This document shows, in pieces, positions 46,820-54,811 of a stretch of 64,000 nucleotides of DNA. Made by a program: the position numbers and the translations under genes. Every line of letters starts with the position of its first letter. Position 1 is the first letter of the stretch. Under the pieces are notes generated by a model that saw only the letters and a list, made by a program, of their open reading frames with translations, was not told where the DNA came from and made no database searches. This stretch comes from Nonomuraea typhae (lineage in GTDB: Bacteria; Actinomycetota; Actinomycetes; Streptosporangiales; Streptosporangiaceae): NCBI RefSeq assembly GCF_009760925.1, contig NZ_VRLV01000004.1, forward strand, positions 188,308 through 252,307. The letters are read 5' to 3'.

Positions 46820-47578
46820 TTACCTGATCGGAATCCGATAGTGGAATTCGTATCTATCGCCACGATATACAATCTTGGCGACTTCGACAGCTATGTCTTG
46901 CGCCCAAAAAGTTTGCCACATCTGAATGACTGGAATACCGGGTGGGCACTTTAGGCGAAACGCTTCGTGCGGCTCTGGCATGCGTGCGCGAACGATCTCT
47001 TCCTCGTCATCCACCTGAATGCCGATTGCGTCGAAGCGGGGAACGATTCCTCTTCCTGCGTATGGCCCTTCATGGGGCCGTTCAATCGCTGTGCCGCCTG
47101 TCAGTGCGAGCGGCTCCCATGCGAGACTGAAGGAAACCGGTTCTCCGCCCATACTGATGTTGTATGAGGTTTCGGAAACCGGATCGCCCTCTTCGATCCC
47201 AAGACGCTCGGCGACCTCAAGGGGTGCTTCCGTGAGTTCGGTTTCGTATTCGACCTGAATGTCAAGGCCGGATTTCTCTGCCTCACTCCAGTACGCTTGG
47301 CTAGTATTTGTGCGCTTGAAACGGTCTGGTGCCATACGCACTAGCGGCCGATGCCTTGCTACGAACGATCCCTTGCCTTTGAGTGAGTAGATCAGACCTT
47401 CATTTCTCAATGAGGTAATCGCGTGCTTGGCTGTAATGGCCGAAACATTCCAGCGCTCGCACAATTCACGCTCGCTCGGAATGCGTGCGTCGCTGATCAG
47501 TGCGCCACTCTTGATCTTGCCGCGGAGATCGTCGGCAATCACCAGGTACATCGGCTTGTGCGGGTCCTGATCCGGCAT
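46820..47578 (-). CDS. GntR/UTRA-family regulator
   Basis: 252 aa from ATG 47578. Winged helix: PMYLVIADDLRGKIKSGALISDARIPSERELCERWNVSAITAKHAITSLRNEGLIYSLKGKGSFV. The UTRA ligand domain follows (ELTEAPLEVAERLGIEEGDPVSETSYNISMGGEPVSFSLAWEP). A second GntR regulator in the same element, divergent from the cargo operon and separated from it by a perfect palindrome. Probably controls the cargo genes rather than transfer. Confidence 0.9.
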   Translation of the reverse strand: MPDQDPHKPMYLVIADDLRGKIKSGALISDARIPSERELCERWNVSAITAKHAITSLRNEGLIYSLKGKGSFVARHRPLVRMAPDRFKRTNTSQAYWSEAEKSGLDIQVEYETELTEAPLEVAERLGIEEGDPVSETSYNISMGGEPVSFSLAWEPLALTGGTAIERPHEGPYAGRGIVPRFDAIGIQVDDEEEIVRARMPEPHEAFRLKCPPGIPVIQMWQTFWAQDIAVEVAKIVYRGDRYEFHYRIPIR

Positions 47579-47597
47579 GCGCGCATGATCTCACACA

Positions 47598-47646
47598 TTG
47601 ACATGCGAAGATACGAGGTTCATACCTAGTATGTTCACATACTAGG
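47598..47646 (+). promoter_or_regulatory. Cargo-operon promoter with palindromic operator
   Basis: TTGACA (47598-47603) followed after 17-18 bases by a CATACCT -10-like sequence. The perfect inverted repeat CCTAGTATG-TTCA-CATACTAGG (47625-47646) overlaps and follows the -10, and a smaller CATAC-CTA-GTATG palindrome overlaps its left side. Likely operator for the adjacent GntR protein. Confidence 0.7.
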
Positions 47647-47671
47647 CTCGCCGACGTGCAGGAGTCCCCGC

Positions 47672-48184
47672 ATGAGCGATGAACGTACCGAGGTCAACCA
47701 ATCCGCGATCACGCCACCGCAACCTCCCCCTTGGGAAGGGGGAGCGTGGGACTGGGAAGTGACGTACGTGAGGCACGGCAGAGGCGGGGGCTCTGTCGGC
47801 CGGACGTTCGCACCGGAGACGGCACGCCAGCGCATCACAGCACTGCTCGCTGGACTGCCCCAGGGTGCACGCGACATTCAAGGCCACGTCCGACGAATGG
47901 GCGCAGTATCGCTCTCAGGCAGCAATCCCGACAGGCAACCTCTTGGCATCACTGCCCTGGTTCGTGGCGGAGTGTTCATGTGGACTCAATCCGTCGAGGA
48001 GGCGTCCCGTCTGCCCGAGGGGGCATCCCTCCCCGGCATGGTCATGGCTCTCAACTTCGGCGAGACTCCGCGCGATCGAATCGTCAGAGAGATGTGCCGG
48101 CAGTTCGGATCCGTTGGTACGGATCTACTCGACCCTGAGGGGCAATCAACAGTTCGTCTCTATGTGTCACTCGACCGTGCCTAG
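47672..48184 (+). CDS. Cargo protein 1, unknown function
   Basis: 170 aa from ATG 47672 (MSDERTEVNQSAITPPQPPP). WDWEVTYVRHGRGGGSVGRT and ITALLAGLPQGARDIQGHVRR suggest an alpha/beta domain, ending in a predicted strand TVRLYVSLDRA. No TM, no signal, no motif I recognise. First gene of a rightward operon under the GntR-linked palindrome; overlaps the next gene. Confidence 0.65.
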   Translation: MSDERTEVNQSAITPPQPPPWEGGAWDWEVTYVRHGRGGGSVGRTFAPETARQRITALLAGLPQGARDIQGHVRRMGAVSLSGSNPDRQPLGITALVRGGVFMWTQSVEEASRLPEGASLPGMVMALNFGETPRDRIVREMCRQFGSVGTDLLDPEGQSTVRLYVSLDRA

Positions 48185-48686
48185 CCACCACGAGCACATA
48201 TGGACGGTGCACGCGGCGTTCGTCAAGGTGGGGAACGTGCTGGCGTTCGAGCCCTTCCCGGCAAGCCACCCCAACCACCCGTACGCGATCACCCCGGTCG
48301 TGGTCCCGTCAGAAACGCCGGTAGACCTCTACCAATGGTGGCGTATCGAAGATGTTCGCCCGAACAAGATCGATCAGGGTGGAAAGGAGTATTTCCGGCT
48401 GCAACTCCTCTGTACGGCTGGCGATCACGAATCGATCTACGCCGAATGTGATGTTGATAGCTGGCTAGTGGTCCGCGATTACGAGTCCATGCCTCAGGGA
48501 GACGAGTGCACGCCTGAGGAGGTGCGCGTCGTTGCTGTACTGCCTGAGACCGAGATCCTTCCCGGCGTCGTGGCACGCCAAGCGGAACGCGGGGAGCATA
48601 CTGAGTTGACACTCAGGCTGCCGGATACCCCTGTACGCGTCCTCCCGCACGGCAGCATCATCCGACCACCAGACCCAGCGGAGTGA
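48162..48686 (+). CDS. Cargo protein 2, unknown function
   Basis: 174 aa from ATG 48162, overlapping cargo 1 by 23 bases; GTG 48177 is an alternative. HIWTVHAAFVKVGNVLAFEP, ITPVVVPSETPVDLYQWWRI and VVAVLPETEILPGVVARQAERG suggest a beta-rich fold. No known motif. Translationally coupled to cargo 1, so the two products may act together. Confidence 0.65.
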   Translation: MCHSTVPSHHEHIWTVHAAFVKVGNVLAFEPFPASHPNHPYAITPVVVPSETPVDLYQWWRIEDVRPNKIDQGGKEYFRLQLLCTAGDHESIYAECDVDSWLVVRDYESMPQGDECTPEEVRVVAVLPETEILPGVVARQAERGEHTELTLRLPDTPVRVLPHGSIIRPPDPAE

Positions 48687-48840
48687 CGGAGCGACCACGA
48701 CCCATCGCATGTCTGCGTTGTCCAGAGGGAGAGGTTCTGGCTAAGCGGCACGGTAAGGATGGCGGTCACGCCACCTTTAGCAGCTATTCGAGGTGGGGAA
48801 TGAGGGAGGAGACTCCGACTCTGAGGGAGGGCGATGCTTC

Positions 48841-49221
48841 GTGTCCCTAAAGGTCTCACCGGAACTGCTGGAGGACGCTCGATCGGGGAAGGTCGCCGAC
48901 GACGCGTTCCTTAAGTGCATGAGTGAGTCTCTTCCCGACGCTTGGGCTCTCGTGTCCAAGCTGGCCCACGAACGTGAGGTCCAAGGACTGGAGTACGTGG
49001 ACAATCGAACCGTGCTGACTGATGACGTTGCAGGTCAGCTACTACGGATGATGGCAAGCGATGCCATGAGGTCAGCCATCGAACGGCACTTCGGTGTTCG
49101 GGTGGCATTCCAGAACTGCCACAGGGTTGCGCTGTTCAGGGCAACGGGTGACGCGTACAACCGGTTCACGAGCACAGAAGCTCAACTACTCAATCAGAAC
49201 CCCGAACTCGTCAACTGCTAG
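48841..49221 (+). CDS. Cargo protein 3, conserved actinobacterial family
   Basis: 126 aa from GTG 48841, with GGGAGGG 9 bases upstream; an open frame from 48793 lacks a good site. VSLKVSPELLEDARSGKVADDAFLKCMSESLPDAWALVSKLA, ASDAMRSAIERHFGVRVAFQNCHRVALFR and EAQLLNQNPELVNC are strongly conserved-looking segments. I recall similar proteins near mobile genes in actinomycetes but no function. Last gene before the element's terminator. 48687-48840 holds no other gene. Confidence 0.7.
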   Translation: MSLKVSPELLEDARSGKVADDAFLKCMSESLPDAWALVSKLAHEREVQGLEYVDNRTVLTDDVAGQLLRMMASDAMRSAIERHFGVRVAFQNCHRVALFRATGDAYNRFTSTEAQLLNQNPELVNC

Positions 49222-49226
49222 GAGAC

Positions 49227-49270
49227 GTGACGAAGCTCCCGGACCGTGCTGGGTCCGGGAGCTTCGTCAC
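49227..49270 (+). terminator. Strong terminator at the right end of the element
   Basis: Perfect 19-bp stem GTGACGAAGCTCCCGGACC with its complement and a 6-nt loop, 5 bases after the cargo-3 stop. It insulates the chromosome from element transcription before attR. Confidence 0.92.
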
Positions 49271-49290
49271 CTGTGAGCCTCTTCTGATCG

Positions 49291-49316
49291 GGAGCCGGGG
49301 AGCCATTTAGGGAGCC
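49291..49316 (+). repeat. Right arm-type repeats (three GGAGCC)
   Basis: GGAGCC at 49291, 49299 and 49311. The 18-bp segment 49299-49316 matches the left-end segment 40326-40343 at 16 of 18 positions in the same orientation. Probable integrase arm-binding sites. Confidence 0.65.
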
Positions 49317-49418
49317 ACCGTAGTCAGACTCCCTCAGATGATCACCGACGCCCTCAGGTAATCAGTGCAGGTCGCCGAGCCCTGATCGACTCCCCCCGAC
49401 CTCTCCAGACGAACCCAA

Positions 49419-49437
49419 GTTGCTCATGGCGCAACAG
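49419..49437. repeat. attR core (19-bp direct repeat, right copy)
   Basis: Identical to 40272-40290. The bases that follow (49438 on) are inferred to be the native upstream region of iclR and lead after about 40 bases to the VOC gene start. Confidence 0.92.
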
Positions 49438-49478
49438 CGTAGTGGGTTTCTGTCGGTGCCGTCTGAGAGGGTTCCGGC

Positions 49479-50192
49479 ATGGAGTTCTCGGAGGGCACGC
49501 CCTGCTGGGCGCAACTGCTGACCCCCGACGCCGACGCGGCCAGAGGTTTCTACGGCGCCCTGTTCGGCTGGACCTTCGACGACCGCCTGTGCCTGGCCGG
49601 CGGAAGACCGGTCGCGCAGATCACACAGGCGCCCGGTGAGGCGTGGGAGGTCTATCTCGCCACGCATGACGTCGACTCGGCCGTGGCCCGTGTCGGTGCG
49701 GCGGGTGGTTCCCTTCTGGTGGAGCCATTCGATCTGCCGGGGCACGGACGGTACGCACGCGCCGTCGATCCGGCCGGGGTGCCGTTCGCGCTGTGGCAGG
49801 CGGGCGAGTTCACCGGCGGCGGGCCGGCCTGGCTCGACCTCAACACCCGGGGCGGCGCGGAGATCGACGCCTTCTACGCCGCCGTCTTCGGCTACACGCC
49901 CGAGCCGGTGCCGGGGCAGGCGGGCTACTCGCTGTGGCGCGTGTCCGGCCGGCCGGTCGCGGGGCGGCTGGAGATGGACGAGGCCGAGTGGGCCGGGGTT
50001 CCCGCGCACTGGATGGCCTACTTCGCCGTCCCCGACGTCGATCGGGCCGCCGAGCGCGCCGCCGGGCTGGGCGGGCGGGTCGGCTACGGGCCCGTGGACA
50101 GCCCGTACGGCAGGCTCGCCATCATCGGTGACCCCGGCGGCGTCCCGTTCACGATCATCCCGGCGGAGGGCGCGGTCAGGGCGTGGGGCTGA
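49479..50192 (+). CDS. Two-domain VOC (glyoxalase-like) protein
   Basis: 237 aa from ATG 49479. Two tandem VOC modules: residues ~5-110 (PCWAQLLTPDADAARGFYGALFGWTFDD ... VDPAGVPFALWQAGE) and ~118-232 (AWLDLNTRGGAEIDAFYAAVFGYTPEP ... IIGDPGGVPFTIIP). Members include glyoxalases, dioxygenases and resistance proteins; the metal ligands are not obvious, so activity is open. Before integration it was divergent from iclR with a gap of about 50 bases. Its end overlaps the second iclR gene by 17 bases, convergently. Confidence 0.88.
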   Translation: MEFSEGTPCWAQLLTPDADAARGFYGALFGWTFDDRLCLAGGRPVAQITQAPGEAWEVYLATHDVDSAVARVGAAGGSLLVEPFDLPGHGRYARAVDPAGVPFALWQAGEFTGGGPAWLDLNTRGGAEIDAFYAAVFGYTPEPVPGQAGYSLWRVSGRPVAGRLEMDEAEWAGVPAHWMAYFAVPDVDRAAERAAGLGGRVGYGPVDSPYGRLAIIGDPGGVPFTIIPAEGAVRAWG

Positions 50193-50925
50193 GCTCGGTG
50201 CCGAAGGCGGCGGCGATGCGGCGCATGCCGGTCGCCAGGTCGTCGCGGTCCAGGGCGTCGATGCGCTCGGCCGGGCCGGAGACCGACATGGCGGCCACCA
50301 CCCGGTCGCCGTCGTGCACCGGCACGGCCAGGCAGTGCACGCCCAGCTCCTCCTCGCCCAGGTCCATCGCATAGCCGCGATCCCTGACCCGGTCGAGCTC
50401 GTCCAGCATCGCCTTCGGATCGGTGATGGTGTTGGCGGTCTTGCGCGGCATCCCGGTCCGCTCGAACAGGCTGAGCGCCTCACCGGTGCTCCGGTCGGCC
50501 AGCAGCACCTTGCCCACCGCCGTGCTGTGCGGCAGCACCCGCCGCCCGACCTCGGCGAACATGCGCAGCCTGCGCGGCGAGGGCACCTGCGCCACGTAGA
50601 CGATGAAGTCGCCCTCCAGCACGGCGAGGTTCGCCGTCTCGCCGGACAACTCCACCATCCGGCTCAGATACGGCTGCGCCCACACCCCGACCATCCGCTC
50701 GGCGATGCCGCCCAGCCGTACCAGCCCGCCGCCCAGGGCGTAGCGGCGGTCGGATTCCTGGCGTACGTAGCCTCGCGTCAGCAGCGTCTGCAGCAGCCGA
50801 TGGATCGTCCCGTACGGCAGGCCCGTCCTGGCCGCGATCTCCGACAGACCGGCTTCGCCCCCGTGCTCGGCCAGCGCCTCCAGCACGTCCAGCGCCCGGT
50901 CGACCGACTGCACGCTCACCGGCAC
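50176..50925 (-). CDS. IclR-family regulator of the glyoxylate operon
   Basis: 249 aa from ATG 50925 (MPVSVQSVDRALDVLEALAEHGG). HTH: AGLSEIAARTGLPYGTIHRLLQTLLTRGYVRQE. Effector domain with TAVGKVLLADR and GVHCLAVPVHDGDRVVAAMSVSGPAERI. It is the last gene of the malate synthase-glcDEF operon and probably senses glyoxylate or a related acid, binding the TTTCCA palindrome before malate synthase. That assignment follows IclR/AllR precedent, not direct evidence. Confidence 0.9.
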   Translation of the reverse strand: MPVSVQSVDRALDVLEALAEHGGEAGLSEIAARTGLPYGTIHRLLQTLLTRGYVRQESDRRYALGGGLVRLGGIAERMVGVWAQPYLSRMVELSGETANLAVLEGDFIVYVAQVPSPRRLRMFAEVGRRVLPHSTAVGKVLLADRSTGEALSLFERTGMPRKTANTITDPKAMLDELDRVRDRGYAMDLGEEELGVHCLAVPVHDGDRVVAAMSVSGPAERIDALDRDDLATGMRRIAAAFGTELSPTP

Positions 50926-50938
50926 ACCCCCGCTCGTC

Positions 50939-52162
50939 TCACAGATGTACTCCGCGCAAGGACGCGTCCAGCACCTCGGCCGTGTGGGCGACCCGGATCG
51001 AGCCGCCCGCCCTCGTCATGGCCGCGGCGATCTGCATGGTGCAGCCCGGGTTCGCCGACACCAGGAGCCGCGCCCCGGTGGAGGCGACCGACTCGGCCTT
51101 GCGATCGCCCAGGTCGCGGGCGGCCTCCGGCTGGAAGATGTTGTAGGTTCCGGCCGAGCCGCAGCAGATCGCGGCGTCCGGCACCTCGCGCAGCACCAGC
51201 TCCGGGATCGCGGCCAGCAGCGCCCGCGGCTGCGCCCGGATGCCCTGGGCGTGGGCCAGATGGCAGGCGTCGTGGTAGGCGATCGTGACCGGCAGCGGGT
51301 GCCGCTGCGCCACCGGGCCCAGCTCGGCCAGCCATTCGGCCAGGTCGACGGTCCTGATCGCGCGCGCCCTGGCCGCCCAGCGGGGATCGTCCGCGAGCAG
51401 CTCGCCGTACTCCTTCATCGACGATCCGCACCCGGCCGCGTTGACCACGACCGTGCTCACCCCGGCGCGCTCGAACGTGCGGATCGTGCGCCTGGCGAAG
51501 CGCCGCGCCTGGTCCTCGCGCCCGGCGTGCACGCTCAGCGCGCCGCAGCACCCCTGCCCGGGCGGGATGACCACGTCACATCCCTCCAGGGCCAGCACCC
51601 GCGCGGTGGCCGCGTTCACCTGCGGGAAGAACTCACCCTGCACGCAGCCGGTCAGCATGCCGACGACCGCGCGCCGCGGGCCCCTCGCGCGGACCCGGCG
51701 GGGCAGCCGCTGCCGGTGCTTCACCTCGGGCGCCAGGGCGGCCATCGCGCCCAGGCTCGGATGCACGCGCTCCAGGAACGGCGCCATCCGCGCGGCCGCC
51801 CCCATGCCCGGGCGCAGCAGCCGCAGCCGCCGCGGGTAGGGGAAGAGCCCGAAGACGATCCCGCGCACCGCCCGCTCCTGCGGGTCGCGCACGTGCACCC
51901 GTTCGACCTCGGCCCGGGTCTGCTCGATCAGCCGGTCGTAGCGCACCCCCGACGGGCACGCGGTCACACACGCCATGCACCCCAGGCAGGCGTCGAAATG
52001 CCCGGCCATCTCGGCAGTGAGCGGGGTGCCCTCGGTGTGCTGCTTCATGAGGTGGATCCGGCCACGCGGCGAATCCATCTCCTCGCCCCACAACGCGTAC
52101 GTCGGGCAGGTCGTCAGGCAGAAGCCGCAGTGCACGCAGTCCTTGATCAGCTTCGGGTCCAC
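50939..52162 (-). CDS. glcF: Glycolate oxidase iron-sulfur subunit
   Basis: 407 aa from ATG 52162, 1 base after the glcE stop. Two 4Fe-4S motifs near the N-terminus: CVHCGFCLTTCPTY (from Cys9) and CLGCMACVTACPSG. Two CCG cysteine-rich domains follow: QGCCGALSVHAG, AYHDACHLAHAQG and ICCGSAGTYNI. It takes electrons from the GlcDE flavoprotein into the respiratory chain. Confidence 0.95.
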   Translation of the reverse strand: MDPKLIKDCVHCGFCLTTCPTYALWGEEMDSPRGRIHLMKQHTEGTPLTAEMAGHFDACLGCMACVTACPSGVRYDRLIEQTRAEVERVHVRDPQERAVRGIVFGLFPYPRRLRLLRPGMGAAARMAPFLERVHPSLGAMAALAPEVKHRQRLPRRVRARGPRRAVVGMLTGCVQGEFFPQVNAATARVLALEGCDVVIPPGQGCCGALSVHAGREDQARRFARRTIRTFERAGVSTVVVNAAGCGSSMKEYGELLADDPRWAARARAIRTVDLAEWLAELGPVAQRHPLPVTIAYHDACHLAHAQGIRAQPRALLAAIPELVLREVPDAAICCGSAGTYNIFQPEAARDLGDRKAESVASTGARLLVSANPGCTMQIAAAMTRAGGSIRVAHTAEVLDASLRGVHL

Positions 52163-52163
52163 G

Positions 52164-53375
52164 TCAGATCCCTCCCACGAACCGGCCAGGAGACATCCTG
52201 CGCCCGGGATCGAACTGCTCCTTCACCCGCCGCATCAGCGGCAGTGCCGACACCTCGCCCCACCTGTCTATTTTGTCCAACCCTAGATCGTACGGCGCAG
52301 CCAGCACGCTCACCCGCGCCCCGGCCTCCCGGAGCCCGGCCACCGCCGCGCCGAACCCTTCACCGGCGCCCTCCAGCCAGAACCTCCCGGCCACCGGCGA
52401 ACCCCGCAGCGACAGGCCCGGCCACTCGGCCACTCTGCCGAGCACCCGCGTCACCTGGGCGGGCAGGCAGCGGACCTCGGCCAGCGCCTCGCTCCCCGCC
52501 GGCTCACCCCACCACTCCGGCCCCTCGCCGGTGACCTCGGCGCCCTCTCCGAGCAGGGCCGCCAGCGCGTGGGCCCGCTGCCCGGCGGCGGCGCCCTCGA
52601 CGAGCGCGGCCAGATTCACGGGTCCCCGGAGGTCCGGCCAGTCCAGTTCCACGGCCGCGGGCTCGGCCTGGGCGGCGGCCAGCCGTACCGCTGCCCGCTG
52701 GACGGCGTCGCGGGACAGCCGGGCCAGCACCCACGCGCGGGCGGCGGGCACGGGATGGAGACGGAAGGCCGCCTCGGCGATCACCCCGAGCGTGCCGTAG
52801 GAGCCGGTGAAGAGCTTGCCGAGGTCGTAGCCGGCCACGTTCTTGACGACCTTGCCGCCGGACTTCGCGATCGTGCCGTCGGCCAGGACGACGGTGATGC
52901 CGATGAGCAGGTCGCGGGGCGTGCCGTACCGGAATGCGCGGGGGCCGGTGGCGCCGGTGGCGAGCATGCCGCCGATCGTGGCCTCGTCGCCGAACGGGCC
53001 GTCGCAGACGAGCTCCTGCCCCTGCTCGGCCAGGAGGGCGGCGAGGGCCTCCAGCGTGACCCCCGCCTGGACGCGCACGACCAGGTCACCCGGGGTGTAC
53101 TCGATGACCTCGTTCAGGCAGCACGTGTCGATCAGGACGTCGCAGCGCTCGGGCGGGGCGCCCCAGTGCAGTTTGGTGCCGCCGCCCACGGCCGTCGTGG
53201 CCAGGCCGGCCCCGGCGCAGGCGCGCAGCAGCGCCGACACCTCCTCGACGCTCTCCGGCAGCGCGACCCAGCCGGGCAGCACGCCGCCGACCGCGTCCGG
53301 CGGCCCGGCCTCCCGCACGGTCACCCCGCTCCCGGCCAGCACCCGGGTCACGTTCTGGGCCTTGCCACCCGGCAT
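52164..53375 (-). CDS. glcE: Glycolate oxidase FAD-binding subunit GlcE
   Basis: 403 aa; ATG 53375 shares its A with the glcD TGA. FAD_binding_4 domain: WVALPESVEEVSALLRACAGAGLATTAVGGGTKLHWG, DLVVRVQAGVTLEALAALL, DEATIGGMLATGATGPRAFRYG and GYDLGKLFTGSYGTLGVIAEA. Lacks the full C-terminal substrate domain, as GlcE should. Partner of GlcD and GlcF. Confidence 0.93.
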   Translation of the reverse strand: MPGGKAQNVTRVLAGSGVTVREAGPPDAVGGVLPGWVALPESVEEVSALLRACAGAGLATTAVGGGTKLHWGAPPERCDVLIDTCCLNEVIEYTPGDLVVRVQAGVTLEALAALLAEQGQELVCDGPFGDEATIGGMLATGATGPRAFRYGTPRDLLIGITVVLADGTIAKSGGKVVKNVAGYDLGKLFTGSYGTLGVIAEAAFRLHPVPAARAWVLARLSRDAVQRAAVRLAAAQAEPAAVELDWPDLRGPVNLAALVEGAAAGQRAHALAALLGEGAEVTGEGPEWWGEPAGSEALAEVRCLPAQVTRVLGRVAEWPGLSLRGSPVAGRFWLEGAGEGFGAAVAGLREAGARVSVLAAPYDLGLDKIDRWGEVSALPLMRRVKEQFDPGRRMSPGRFVGGI

Positions 53376-54811
53376 CAGTACTGTTCCGCCTTCCCCGCCT
53401 CGACCAGCGGGTGCACACCCTTGCGCACGCCGGGCACCTCGCCGCACAGCCGGGGCGTGGGGAAGACCTTGCCGGGGTTGGACAGGTTTCCGGGGTCGAA
53501 GGCGCACCGGACGAGCTGCATGGTGTCGAGATCGTCATCCGAGAACATCCTCGGCATATATCGCGACTTGTCCACCCCGACCCCATGCTCGCCGGTGATC
53601 GACCCCCCGTGCTCGATGCACAGATCCAGGATCTTGCCCGACACCGTCTCGGCCCGCTCACCCGCCCCGGGCTCGGCGTCGTCGAACAACACCAGCGGAT
53701 GCAGGTTCCCGTCACCGGCGTGGAAGACGTTGGCCACCTTGATCCCGTACTCGGCCGACAGCCGGTCGATACCGGCCAGCACCTCGGGCAGGGAGGTGCG
53801 CGGCACCACGCCGTCCTGGACGATGTAGGCCGGGCTGATCCGCCCCACCGCGGCGAACGCCGACTTCCGCCCCTTCCAGATCGCCGCCCGCTCGGCCGGA
53901 TCGGCCGCCACCCGCAGCTCCAGCGCCTGCGCGCAGATCTCCGTGAGCCGCGCGAACTGCCGCTCGACCTCCTCGGCAGGCCCGTCCAGCTCCACGATCA
54001 GCACCGCGCCCGCCCCCTCCGGGTAGGCGCAGGCCACCGCCGCCTCGGCCGCCTCGATGGACAAGGCGTCCATCATCTCAATGGCCGCCGGCACGATGCC
54101 CGCCCCGATGATCGCCGAGACGGCCTGGCCGCCCTGCTCGATGCTCTCGAAGGCCGCCAGCACCGTGGTGACCGCCTCAGGGGTACGGCTGAGCCGTACG
54201 ACCACCTTGGTAGCGATGCCGAGCGTGCCCTCCGCGCCCACGAATGCCCCGAGCAGGTCGTAGCCCGGGTCCATCCGGTCAAGGGTGACGACGTCCCCGT
54301 CGGGGGTGACGATCTCGCAGGCTTCCACGTGGTTGACGGTGAAGCCGTACTTCAGGCAGTGGGCGCCGCCGGAGTTCTCGGCCACGTTGCCGCCGATGGA
54401 GCAGATCTGCTGGCTGGAGGGGTCGGGGGCATAGTAGTAACCCTGCTCGCGCACGGCCTCGGTGATCGCCAGGTTGGTGACGCCGGGCTCCACGACCGCG
54501 CGCCGGTTGGGCAGGTCGATCTCCAGGACGCGCCGCATCTTCGAGGTGACGATGAGCACGCCGTCGGTCCTGGGCAGGGCGCCGCCGGACAGGCCCGTGC
54601 CCGAGCCCCGGGCCACGAACGGCACGCCGTACCGGTTGCAGAGCTTGACGACCGCGGCGATCTGCGCCGCGGACTCGGCGAGCACCACGGCGCCCGGGGT
54701 GGCCCGGTGGATGGTCAGGCCGTCGCACTCGTAGGTGCGCAGCCTGACCGGGTCGGTGATGACGTCCGCCACCGCCGCCAGGGTGGTGACGAGCTCATCG
54801 AGAGGGGTCAT
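53375..54811 (-). CDS. glcD: Glycolate oxidase subunit GlcD (FAD-linked)
   Basis: 478 aa; ATG 54811 overlaps the malate synthase stop. PCMH-type FAD domain ([59 protein letters not shown]) and FAD-oxidase C-terminal domain ([35 protein letters not shown]). Oxidises glycolate to glyoxylate, the substrate of the malate synthase encoded just upstream. Confidence 0.95.
   Translation of the reverse strand: MTPLDELVTTLAAVADVITDPVRLRTYECDGLTIHRATPGAVVLAESAAQIAAVVKLCNRYGVPFVARGSGTGLSGGALPRTDGVLIVTSKMRRVLEIDLPNRRAVVEPGVTNLAITEAVREQGYYYAPDPSSQQICSIGGNVAENSGGAHCLKYGFTVNHVEACEIVTPDGDVVTLDRMDPGYDLLGAFVGAEGTLGIATKVVVRLSRTPEAVTTVLAAFESIEQGGQAVSAIIGAGIVPAAIEMMDALSIEAAEAAVACAYPEGAGAVLIVELDGPAEEVERQFARLTEICAQALELRVAADPAERAAIWKGRKSAFAAVGRISPAYIVQDGVVPRTSLPEVLAGIDRLSAEYGIKVANVFHAGDGNLHPLVLFDDAEPGAGERAETVSGKILDLCIEHGGSITGEHGVGVDKSRYMPRMFSDDDLDTMQLVRCAFDPGNLSNPGKVFPTPRLCGEVPGVRKGVHPLVEAGKAEQY

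Larger units (their letters stand above)
40272..49437. mobile_element. Integrative (probably conjugative) element, AICE-like, ~9.2 kb
   Basis: Bounded by 19-bp direct repeats. Contents in order: integrase, ribbon-helix-helix protein, excisionase, dyad/TGAGAC cluster, TraB/FtsK translocase, overlapping small genes, GntR regulator, Cys/His mini-protein, second GntR regulator, three cargo genes, terminator. Integrase, xis and gntR regions are visibly less GC-rich than the flanks. FtsK-type transfer without a type IV secretion set is the AICE mode of double-stranded DNA transfer. No RepSA, RepAM or primase-polymerase gene was found between xis and tra or elsewhere, so autonomous replication is doubtful. 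Confidence 0.9.
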
